The notes beneath the pieces were generated by a model. The model searched no databases. It was not told where the DNA came from and saw only the letters and a program-made list of their open reading frames with translations. DNA of 64,000 nt from JBCCQH01 sp039024435 (GTDB lineage Bacteria; Bacteroidota; Bacteroidia; J057; JADKCL01): NCBI GenBank assembly GCA_039024435.1, contig JBCCQH010000011.1, positions 27,179 to 91,178 of the forward strand. The letters are read 5' to 3'. Below, one piece after another: positions 51,868 to 59,808 of the stretch. The stretch's first letter is position 1. Each line of letters starts with the position of its first letter. The position numbers were made by a program, and so were the translations under genes.

Positions 51868-52572
51868 TTACTCCTGAATCAACTGAAGGAACTCATTGCG
51901 GTAGCGATCTTCTTTGAAACGGCCGGAATACTCCGAAGTAATCGTGGAAGATCCGTGGTCTTCTACGCCCCGCATGGAGACGCAGAGGTGTTGTGCATCG
52001 ATCATAACCGCGACATCGTCGGTACCGAGCACCTCGCGGAGGTGGTTGGCAATTTGCATGGTCATACGCTCTTGCACCTGCGGGCGCTTGGCGTAATAAT
52101 GCACTACGCGGTTGATTTTCGACAGCCCGACCACCTTGCCATTTGAAATGTAGGCAACGTGGGCGACGCCGATGATGGGGACAAAGTGGTGCTCACAATT
52201 GGAGTAAAACGGGATGTTCTTCTCCACAAGCATCTCATTGTACTTGTATTTATTGTCGAACAACTTGATGGCCGGCGCATTGTCCGGGTTCAAGCCGCTG
52301 AAGATCTCTTTGACGTACATCTTAGCTACGCGGCGAGGGGTGCCGCTGAGGCTGTCATCGGTGAGATCTAAACCGAGGATGTTCATAATTTCGCGAAAAT
52401 GCTTTGCGATCAACTCGATCTTCAGATCGTCATCTTTCTCAAATGCATCCGGTCGCAGCGGGGTGTCGAAAGAAGTGCCGACGTGCATGTCACCCAATTC
52501 CTCGGGATCAATTCCATTTATCGCCGGAGCATCATTCTCCGCTATACTCAACAAAGTTTCTTGGGGTTTCAT
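51868..52572 (-). CDS. folE: GTP cyclohydrolase I
   Basis: 234 residues. Zinc and catalytic motifs are complete: NCEHHFVPIIGVAHVAYI, SKINRVVHYYAKRPQVQERMTMQIA and DAQHLCVSMRGV, ending SGRFKEDRYRNEFLQLI. The enzyme converts GTP to 7,8-dihydroneopterin triphosphate for folate, pterin and, through QueD, queuosine or 7-deazaguanine synthesis. The N-terminal 50 residues are less conserved. The start overlaps the end of the queD-like gene by 41 bases, so the two are co-translated and successive in the pathway. Confidence 0.95.
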   Translation of the reverse strand: MKPQETLLSIAENDAPAINGIDPEELGDMHVGTSFDTPLRPDAFEKDDDLKIELIAKHFREIMNILGLDLTDDSLSGTPRRVAKMYVKEIFSGLNPDNAPAIKLFDNKYKYNEMLVEKNIPFYSNCEHHFVPIIGVAHVAYISNGKVVGLSKINRVVHYYAKRPQVQERMTMQIANHLREVLGTDDVAVMIDAQHLCVSMRGVEDHGSSTITSEYSGRFKEDRYRNEFLQLIQE

Positions 52573-52942
52573 ACAATACTACGCTTAAATTCTTGTGCTC
52601 GTCAATTTTTGGCCGGAGCAGATTCCAACAAACTACAACGATGTTTTCCGCTGTAGGGTTCAGAGACTTGAATTCTTCCGTATCAAGATTCAGGTTCTTG
52701 TGATCGAAGCGTTTTTCGATCTGCTCTTTAATGAGGTCAGAGAGTACCTTCATATCTATCACATAACCCGTTTCAGGATCGATCTCACCGGTGACTTTCA
52801 CGATCATGTCGTAGTTGTGGCCATGATAATGGGTATTGTTACACTTTCCAAACACAGCGGTGTTTTTTTCTTCGCTCCAGATAGGATTGTGAAGCCTGTG
52901 GGCTGCGTTGAAGTGTGCTTTTCTGGCTACGGTTACTTTCAT
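52532..52942 (-). CDS. queD: 6-pyruvoyltetrahydropterin synthase/6-carboxytetrahydropterin synthase family protein
   Basis: 136 residues from the ATG at 52942; a TTG three codons upstream was not chosen. Zinc ligands lie in FNAAHRLHN and THYHGHNYD. The Cys in FGKCNNTHYHGHNY is the catalytic Cys position, and the Asp/His/Glu set continues in GYVIDMKVLSDLI, FDHKNLN and NPTAENIVVVCW. It uses dihydroneopterin triphosphate, the product of FolE, whose gene it overlaps. The lack of queC or queE nearby leaves the tetrahydrobiopterin and queuosine branches undecided. Confidence 0.9.
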   Translation of the reverse strand: MKVTVARKAHFNAAHRLHNPIWSEEKNTAVFGKCNNTHYHGHNYDMIVKVTGEIDPETGYVIDMKVLSDLIKEQIEKRFDHKNLNLDTEEFKSLNPTAENIVVVCWNLLRPKIDEHKNLSVVLYETPRNFVEYSGE

Positions 52943-52966
52943 ATCAACCAAATAACATTACGAGAA

Positions 52967-52974
52967 TATTTTTG
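52967..52974 (+). promoter_or_regulatory. Bacteroidota-type -7 box (TATTTTTG) for the oxidoreductase gene
   Basis: TATTTTTG lies in the 73-bp divergent space between the queD-like gene and the oxidoreductase at 53016, about 41 bases before that ATG. Confidence 0.45.
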
Positions 52975-53015
52975 TTTTAGTTTCATGACCCAAAGTCTAC
53001 ACAAAGAGCCCTCAA

Positions 53016-54476
53016 ATGCATGATGTTGTGATCGTCGGTGCGGGTATGGCTGGTATGTCCGCCGCCGCACTGCTGGCCCAGAAAGGGCTGCGCGTATTGA
53101 TCCTGGAACAGAACTGGATACCAGGCGGTTGCGTGAGTTCCTACCCCCGGCACGGATATGTCTTCGAAGCCGGAGCCACCACGCTTGTCGGATTGGATGA
53201 AGGGATGCCTTTGCACCATGTAATAAAAAAAACCAAAATTCAAATTCCTGCCCTCAAATTAAAGGTCCCAATGAAGGTGCACCTCAAGGAGGGGAAAATT
53301 CTTACCCGCCACGAAAATCTGGATGCCTGGATTGCCGAAGCCGAGCGCCACTTCGGACCCGAGGGGCAGCGGCCCTTCTGGGAATATGCCTACCGCGTAA
53401 GCCAAAAAGTGTGGAATTCTTCCCTCAAGCAGCGCCTCTTCCCTCCCACCCGATTCGGCGATTTGCTCAACGCCGCCCGCAACGTGAGCTTGGGGCAGGT
53501 AAGCACCTTGCCGCTGGCCTTCCGCTCCACCGAACGCATGCTGAAGCGCTTTGGTCTCCACAGAAATGCCTCGTTTCGGGCCTTCGTCGATGAACAACTG
53601 CTCATTACTGCGCAAAATTTTGCCCCCGAAGTCAATGTCCTCTTCGGGGCCACCGCCCTCTGCTACACCAATTACGGCAATTACTACTGTGTGGGAGGCA
53701 TGCTCAAATTGATCGAACCCCTGGTTCAGTACGTGACCGACCACGGCGGGGAGCTCAAGTTACGCCACCGGGTCACCCACATCCACCGCGAAAACGGGCA
53801 TTACCGCCTCAGCACGAAAAAGCACGGCGACTTCCGGGCAAAGTACCTCCTCTCCGCCATCCCCTTGAACAATACCCTCCCCCTGTTCAGCAACGGCATC
53901 GCCACCAAGTGGGAACGGTCTGTCCTGCCACCGGAGCGCCTCCGCAGCGCCTTTCAGATGGGCATCGCCTTCCGGCGCCACCGCGATCCCGCGTGCATCC
54001 ACCACCAGATCCACCTGGAAACTCCCCTGCCCTACATCAACGCCAAATCCATCTTCCTCAGCCTCAGTCATCCGGATGACCACGCACGCTGTGCCCCCGA
54101 CCAGACCGTCGCCTCGGTCAGCACCCACGTTTTTGGACCGCAAGACCCCGTCATCGAAGACAAATCCGTACTCGAAGCCCTCGTCGTGGAGGAACTCGAG
54201 CGCAGAGGCTTCCTCAAGCGCGAAAACATACTCTACCAGCACTCCTCCACCCCGTTTGCCTGGGAAAAGTGGACCGCCCGCGCCCACGGATTCGTCGGGG
54301 GCTACCCGCAATACATGTCCATCAAGCCCTGGCAGATGAAAGACGCCCGCCTCGACGGCAAAGGCGCTTACATCTGCGGTGACTCCACCTACCCCGGACA
54401 AGGCATCCCCGGTGCCTGCCTGAGCGGCGTCATCGCCGTAGAAAAAATGGCCCACGACCACCGGCTGCGGGGATAA
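53016..54476 (+). CDS. FAD-dependent oxidoreductase of the phytoene desaturase/CrtI family
   Basis: 486 residues. The dinucleotide-binding start is VVIVGAGMAGMSAAALLAQKGLRVLILEQN, followed by GGCVSSYPRHGYVFEAGATTLVGL, which is the carotenoid-desaturase/isomerase type. The C-terminal FAD segment is GAYICGDSTYPGQGIPGACLSGVIAVEKM. The middle (YYCVGGMLKLIEPLV) matches the substrate-entry region of CrtI/CrtD/CRTISO-like enzymes. It is predicted to desaturate or isomerise a polyene or related lipid at the membrane. No other carotenoid gene lies in the window, so the substrate is open. Confidence 0.87.
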   Translation: MHDVVIVGAGMAGMSAAALLAQKGLRVLILEQNWIPGGCVSSYPRHGYVFEAGATTLVGLDEGMPLHHVIKKTKIQIPALKLKVPMKVHLKEGKILTRHENLDAWIAEAERHFGPEGQRPFWEYAYRVSQKVWNSSLKQRLFPPTRFGDLLNAARNVSLGQVSTLPLAFRSTERMLKRFGLHRNASFRAFVDEQLLITAQNFAPEVNVLFGATALCYTNYGNYYCVGGMLKLIEPLVQYVTDHGGELKLRHRVTHIHRENGHYRLSTKKHGDFRAKYLLSAIPLNNTLPLFSNGIATKWERSVLPPERLRSAFQMGIAFRRHRDPACIHHQIHLETPLPYINAKSIFLSLSHPDDHARCAPDQTVASVSTHVFGPQDPVIEDKSVLEALVVEELERRGFLKRENILYQHSSTPFAWEKWTARAHGFVGGYPQYMSIKPWQMKDARLDGKGAYICGDSTYPGQGIPGACLSGVIAVEKMAHDHRLRG

Positions 54477-54636
54477 TTGGGTTTTCGCCGGCACCCGCAA
54501 CGGAAAAGTCATGCCCAGGAAAACAACCGCGCCCCAAAAGCGTATAGATTACTGCACACCTCCTGTGCAAAGGAGCACTAGTTTCCCGATGAATTAGACT
54601 AGATTTACCCATCACGGTACTAAATGATTTGAGCTG

Positions 54637-57621
54637 ATGAGGAAGCATAACTTGCTGATGCAAGCCCTGGTGGCCATTATACTGTTGCCCGTTCTGTCCT
54701 TTGCCTGGCCGAGTAAGCCGGCCTTCCCCGCGGAATACACCCCACCGAAAAAACTCGGGGAGTGGGCCCGCACCGCTTTGGATTCGATGTCGCTGGACGA
54801 AAAAATCGGGCAGTTGTTCATGATTGCCGCCTACTCAAACAAAGACGAAAAACACTACCAACGCATCGAAAAGCTCGTCCGGGAAGAAAAAATCGGCGGA
54901 CTCATCTTTATGCAGGGCGGTCCCGGCCGACAGATTTCCCTCGCCAACCGCTACCAAGAAGCCGCGCATTTTCCCCTGCTCATCGCCCAGGACAGCGAGT
55001 GGGGACTTTCCATGCGCCTCGACAGCACCGTCCGCTTTCCCCGCAACATGACCCTCGGGGCCATCCGCGATAGCCTCATCATCTTTGAATTGGGCATGGA
55101 AATCGGCCGTGAGTGCCGCCGGGTCGGCGTCCAGGTAAACTTTGCCCCGGTCGTCGACGTGAACAACAATCCCCTCAACCCCGTGATCAACGACCGGTCC
55201 TTCGGAGAAAACCCGGTCAATGTCGCCACCAAAGGTGTCTACATCTACAAAGGGATGGAATACGCTGGCACCATTGGGTGCGCCAAGCACTTTCCCGGCC
55301 ATGGCGACACCGATACCGATTCCCACAAAGATCTTCCCATCATTCCCTTCAGCCGAACGCGGCTCGATTCCCTGGAACTGTATCCTTTCCGGAAGATGTT
55401 TGAGCAGGGCGTGGCCAGCGTCATGGTCGCCCACCTCTACATCCCTGCACTGGACAGCACCGCCAACCTCGCCTCCACCCTCAGTCCAAAAATCGTCACC
55501 GATCTGCTCAAAGAAGAACTGGGCTTCAAAGGACTCATTTTCACCGATGCCCTCGGCATGAAAGGCGTGACCAAATTTTGGGAGGAAGGCGAAACCGACC
55601 TAAAAGCTTTTCTGGCCGGCAACGACGTGCTCCTGTTTTCCGGAAACGTACCCAAGGCAAAACAGCTCATCCGCGAGGCCATTGAGAACGGTGACGTCAG
55701 CGAAGCCGAACTCGACTACCGCGTGCTCAAAATCCTCATCGCCAAAGAGTGGGCCGGGCTGCATCAGCACCGCAAAGTTCCCCAGGTCATTCCCGGGGAA
55801 ATGGATGCGCCCACTGCCCGCAGCCTCGCCAAACGCCTCTACCAGCAGGCGATCACCCTGGTCAAAAATGACCGGGCCCTCGTGCCGCTGACCAAACTGG
55901 ACCAACGCAGCATCGCCGTCGTAGAAATCGGCGGCCAGCAGCAGTCCCCCTTCTACCGCCACCTGCGCACCTACGCCGCCACCGAGTACTTCTATCTGTC
56001 CAGCAACGCTGACCCCACAAGCCGCAACCGCGTACTCGAAAAGCTCAAGGAGTACAACACCGTTGTCATCGGGATCGACGGCATGAGCAAATCGGCGCGC
56101 AAAGCCTACGGCATTTCCGCCGGAACCAAAGCCTTCCTCAAGGCCCTCCACGCCCGTGAAAAGGTAGCGACCGCCACCGTGCTGTTCGGCAGTCCCTACG
56201 CACTGAAATACTTCGGGCAAAACGAAGACGCCCTGCTCGTGGCCTACGAAAAAGGCGACCAAGCCAAAATCGCCGCTGCCGAAGCCATTTTTGGCGGCAT
56301 CCGCATCGACGGGGTACTGCCGGTCACCGCTTCGGCCCAATTCCCGGAAGGCACCAGCATCGTCCGGCCCCCCACTGGCCGCTTCCAGTTCTCGCTGCCC
56401 GAAGGCGCCGGGATGCAGGGCAATGTCCTCAAACGGATCGACTCCATCGCCCACGCCGCCATCCAGATGGAAGCCACCCCCGGCCTGGCCGTCCTCGTGA
56501 TGCGCGGCAACCAGATCGTATTCGATAAAGGCTACGGACGCACCGAATACGGCCAAGCGGGCCAGCACATTGATCCCTTCCGGGCCACCTACGATCTGGC
56601 TTCCGTGACCAAAATTGCGGCCACCACCGTCACCGCCATGAAGCTCGTGGAGGACGGCAAGCTGCGCCTCGAAGACCCCGTTTCAGCCTACCTCTCCGAT
56701 TTTCGGGGCCGCAACCTTACCCACATTAAGGTGCGCAATCTCCTGCAACACAATGCTGGCTTCAAGTCCTGGATCCCGTTTTACCGGCAGACCTTTGACT
56801 CGACCGGAGCCCTGCGCCGCGACCTCTACCGCCCCACCGCGACCGATACCTTCTGTGTGCCGGTCGTGGATGGACTGTACATGTGTACCGACTTTCAGGA
56901 TTCGATCTGGGTCAAAATCGTCAACAGCAAAGTCCGCACCGATGGCCGGGTCCGTTATTCCGATTTGAGCATGATCGTGCTGCGCCGGGTCCTGGAATCC
57001 GCCTCGGGCGTCCCCTTTGAACAATTTGTCGACTCCGTGTTCTACCGCCCGATCGGGATGGACCACACCTGCTTCAACCCAGCCCTCAACCGCCCCGGAG
57101 TGCTGTGCCCCCCCACCGAAATCGACAATTATTGGCGGATGAAAAAAGTCCAGGGCTACGTCCACGATCAAGCCTCGGCGATGCTCGGCGGCGTCTCGGG
57201 CCACGCCGGTCTCTTCTCCAATGTCTACGACCTCGCGAAAATGATGCTCATGGTCAAAAACGGAGGCACCTACGGCGACGTCACTTGGTTTGCCCCCAAA
57301 ACCGTGCAAAAATTTACCGCCAAGCAACTGAGCAACAGCCGTAAGGCCCTGGGTTGGGACCGCCCCGAGCCCGTCGACGGCGGCCCAACTTCGAACTATG
57401 CCTCCCAAAAAAGCTTTGGTCACACCGGCTTTACCGGCATCAGTGTATGGGTGGACCCCCAATACGATTTGGTGTACATCTTTCTCAGCAACCGGACCTT
57501 CCCTTCCGCGGAGAACAAGAAACTCATTCGCCAAAACATCCGCCCCGCCATCCACGACGTGATCTACGAAAGCATCTTCGCCTACGAAAAGCGGCACAAA
57601 GACGGCAAAGCCATTTTTTAG
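54637..57621 (+). CDS. Glycoside hydrolase family 3/serine beta-lactamase-like fusion, exported
   Basis: 994 residues. Signal peptide at 1-23. Residues about 45-380 form a GH3 N-acetylglucosaminidase (NagZ-like) barrel with IGGLIFMQGGP, NFAPVVDVNNNP, the diagnostic KHFPGHGDTDTDSH (about 217) and LIFTDALGM. A linking alpha/beta domain (about 415-560) follows. Residues about 600-985 form a class C beta-lactamase/esterase-like domain with DLASVTKIAAT (nucleophile Ser in SVTK, about 655), YSD in place of YxN (about 772) and GHTGFTG in place of KTG. The fusion suggests processing of muropeptides in the periplasm: sugar release plus a peptide or amide step. The architecture is, as I recall, common in Bacteroidota. 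Confidence 0.92.
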   Translation: MRKHNLLMQALVAIILLPVLSFAWPSKPAFPAEYTPPKKLGEWARTALDSMSLDEKIGQLFMIAAYSNKDEKHYQRIEKLVREEKIGGLIFMQGGPGRQISLANRYQEAAHFPLLIAQDSEWGLSMRLDSTVRFPRNMTLGAIRDSLIIFELGMEIGRECRRVGVQVNFAPVVDVNNNPLNPVINDRSFGENPVNVATKGVYIYKGMEYAGTIGCAKHFPGHGDTDTDSHKDLPIIPFSRTRLDSLELYPFRKMFEQGVASVMVAHLYIPALDSTANLASTLSPKIVTDLLKEELGFKGLIFTDALGMKGVTKFWEEGETDLKAFLAGNDVLLFSGNVPKAKQLIREAIENGDVSEAELDYRVLKILIAKEWAGLHQHRKVPQVIPGEMDAPTARSLAKRLYQQAITLVKNDRALVPLTKLDQRSIAVVEIGGQQQSPFYRHLRTYAATEYFYLSSNADPTSRNRVLEKLKEYNTVVIGIDGMSKSARKAYGISAGTKAFLKALHAREKVATATVLFGSPYALKYFGQNEDALLVAYEKGDQAKIAAAEAIFGGIRIDGVLPVTASAQFPEGTSIVRPPTGRFQFSLPEGAGMQGNVLKRIDSIAHAAIQMEATPGLAVLVMRGNQIVFDKGYGRTEYGQAGQHIDPFRATYDLASVTKIAATTVTAMKLVEDGKLRLEDPVSAYLSDFRGRNLTHIKVRNLLQHNAGFKSWIPFYRQTFDSTGALRRDLYRPTATDTFCVPVVDGLYMCTDFQDSIWVKIVNSKVRTDGRVRYSDLSMIVLRRVLESASGVPFEQFVDSVFYRPIGMDHTCFNPALNRPGVLCPPTEIDNYWRMKKVQGYVHDQASAMLGGVSGHAGLFSNVYDLAKMMLMVKNGGTYGDVTWFAPKTVQKFTAKQLSNSRKALGWDRPEPVDGGPTSNYASQKSFGHTGFTGISVWVDPQYDLVYIFLSNRTFPSAENKKLIRQNIRPAIHDVIYESIFAYEKRHKDGKAIF

Positions 57622-58018
57622 ATTTTCGATTGGCCGATTTCCGATTTTTGACGGCTGAACTTCCCCGTGCGCTTGCGCCAAATTCCTGATGGAGTTGACC
57701 CATTGCAAAGCGAATAGTGGAATGCTCGCACTTGGGCACATCCCGGCACCGGCGCGAAGTATCTTCTGCCACTCAGATCGGCATTCTTCCTGTGTATGTG
57801 GGGGCCAATGTTTTCGAGCGGGGCGGCTACCTCAGCCTCACCGACGCATCGGCACCAGGCTGTTCCGGGAGTTCGCCGTGCTCCGTCCCCCCGGTCCCAA
57901 CGACCGGCGCGACCAAAGTCCCTCCCATCCTTGCCGCAACCCATTGGGAATTTTTAGTTTCGGATGGGAAAATTGTCAAGTGAAAATTGAGCGAAGCGCC
58001 CATTGGAAATTGAAAACC
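57622..58018. other. Convergent intergenic region with structured repeat copy 4
   Basis: 397 bp. It starts with GATTTTCGATTGGCCGATTT-type words, holds the family 1 repeat (57820-57939) and ends with CATTGGAAATTGAAAA. No gene or clear terminator seen. Confidence 0.5.
57820..57939 (+). repeat. Dispersed structured repeat, family 1, copy 4
   Basis: The most divergent copy: the core reads ATCGGCACCAGGCTGTTCC then GGGAGTTCGCCGTG, and the variable hairpin is CCGGTC-CCAAC-GACCGG (57891-57907). The end CCCTCCCATCCTTGCCGCA is unchanged. Confidence 0.83.
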
Positions 58019-59389
58019 TCATCCATGCATCTCGGCGAAATACTTGTGGAACAAGGGAATGGTTTCGATGCCTTTGAAGTAATTAAAGATGCCGTAGTGC
58101 TCGTTCGGGCTGTGGATGGCGTCAGAATCAAGGCCGAAACCCATCAAGACAGTATTTGCTCCGAGAACCTCCTTGAACATGGCGACGATGGGAATGGAAC
58201 CCCCTTCCCGTGTGGGGATCGGCTCCTCGCCGAAAGCATCGCGCATGGCCGCGCTGGCCGCGCGGAAACCAACGGAATCAATCGGCGTCACGGCGGGCTG
58301 TCCCCCGTGGTGCGGCATCACTTTGACTTTTACGCTGGAGGGCGCAATTGCATTGAAATGATCGGCAAACAGTTGCGTGATCTTGTCCGGGTCTTGATTC
58401 GGCACCAGACGCATTGAGATTTTTGCGTAAGCTTTCGAAGGCAATACCGTTTTGGCCCCTTCTCCCGTGTAGCCCCCCCAGATACCATTCACGTCCAAAG
58501 TGGGACGAATGGAGGTCTGCTCGGTTACACTGTAGCCCGCTTCCCCCCGGGTGGCGTCGATGTCGAGGTGTTCCCGGTAGTCGCCAATGTCAAAGGGCCG
58601 GCGGCCCAACTTTTCCCGCTCTTCTTCGGTCACGATTACCACATCGTCGTAGAAACCAGGAATGGCAATCGAGCGTTTCTCGTCTTTGAGCGAGGCGATC
58701 ATTTCGCAGAGCACATTGAGTGGGTTGTCGACCGCACCGCCATAAGTCCCGGAGTGCAAGTCTCGGTTTGGGCCGGTCACTTCCACTTCCACATAAGAAA
58801 GTCCCCGCAGCCCGGTGGTCAAGGAGGGCGTATCGTTGGCGATCATGGACGTATCCGAAATCAGGATCACATCGCAAGCCAACATCTCCGCGTGTTCCCG
58901 GATGAATTTCTCCAGGTTTTCGCTGCCGACTTCTTCTTCGCCCTCAATCATGAATTTGACGTTGCACGGGATCATGTCGAGTTCGCGCATCACTTCAAAT
59001 GCCTTGACGTGCATGTAGGCCTGCCCTTTGTCGTCACAAGCTCCGCGGGCATAAATTTTTTCGTCTTTGATGACCGGCTCAAAGGGCGGACTGTCCCACA
59101 GATCGAGGGGATCCGGCGGCTGCACATCGTAGTGACCGTACACCAATACCGTAGGCCGGTTGGGATGCTGCTCGGTCTCTCCGTACACAATCGGGAAACC
59201 GGGGGTTGGAAAAGCCTTTACATTGCTGAGGCCGAGACGGTTAAATTGTCCGATGAGAAAATCGGCGGCGCGCCTCATGTCTTCGGCGTGGGCGGGATTG
59301 GCACTGACACTCGGAATCCGAAGAAACTCAAGGAGTTCATTCAAAAACTGATCCCTGCGTTCTTCAAGGATTGCTCTGATACTTTCCAT
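58019..59389 (-). CDS. M20 family dipeptidase
   Basis: 456 residues. Metal-binding and catalytic motifs: VLVYGHYDVQPPDPLDLW (His86), GACDDKGQAYMHVKA, IEGEEEVGSENLEKF, the dimer-interface DLHSGTYGGAVDNPL, and the C-terminal DSDAIHSPNEHYGI. The length and the insertion of a dimerisation domain fit the PepV/carnosinase (CNDP) branch, so it likely releases amino acids from dipeptides or beta-Ala/acyl dipeptides in the cytoplasm. No signal peptide. It converges with the GH3 fusion gene and diverges from mutS. Confidence 0.92.
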   Translation of the reverse strand: MESIRAILEERRDQFLNELLEFLRIPSVSANPAHAEDMRRAADFLIGQFNRLGLSNVKAFPTPGFPIVYGETEQHPNRPTVLVYGHYDVQPPDPLDLWDSPPFEPVIKDEKIYARGACDDKGQAYMHVKAFEVMRELDMIPCNVKFMIEGEEEVGSENLEKFIREHAEMLACDVILISDTSMIANDTPSLTTGLRGLSYVEVEVTGPNRDLHSGTYGGAVDNPLNVLCEMIASLKDEKRSIAIPGFYDDVVIVTEEEREKLGRRPFDIGDYREHLDIDATRGEAGYSVTEQTSIRPTLDVNGIWGGYTGEGAKTVLPSKAYAKISMRLVPNQDPDKITQLFADHFNAIAPSSVKVKVMPHHGGQPAVTPIDSVGFRAASAAMRDAFGEEPIPTREGGSIPIVAMFKEVLGANTVLMGFGLDSDAIHSPNEHYGIFNYFKGIETIPLFHKYFAEMHG

Positions 59390-59808
59390 TCAATCGTTCA
59401 ATTACAAAGTTTTGCATCATCAGCGCCGGGCGCCGGTAACGTTAGCTGATCTTCTGTTGGAAGGTAAAATTAATCAATTTTTGATGGGAAGAAAAAAAAT
59501 TGAGCATCGGAACGTACCGGCTACAATCTTGGAAAAGTCCCCGTGAAATTCAACGCACAAATCCTTGGTACCGGGGCGACTGACCCACGACTGCCCGCGC
59601 GTCGTCCCTTACCGTCCCCCCACGCCGGCAGCCATGCCCTCACCGCAGTCTCACCGTGCCGCGTTGTTCGGCAAAAAATCCGGCATTGCCGCGAAATACA
59701 TGGCAAACTTGTACACTATTCGTTGATAATTTGCGTTGATTTTGCCGGAAGATTATCGGCAATTTGCGGAAAGGTACGGTGCATTTTTTTTAATTTGCTA
59801 CGGAATTG
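59390..59808. other. Divergent intergenic region upstream of mutS
   Basis: 419 bp. It contains a small hairpin TTGCCG/CGGCAA near 59742-59762 and an AT-rich TTTTTTTTAATTTG just before the mutS start, one mismatch from the TAnnTTTG box. No gene seen. Confidence 0.4.
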
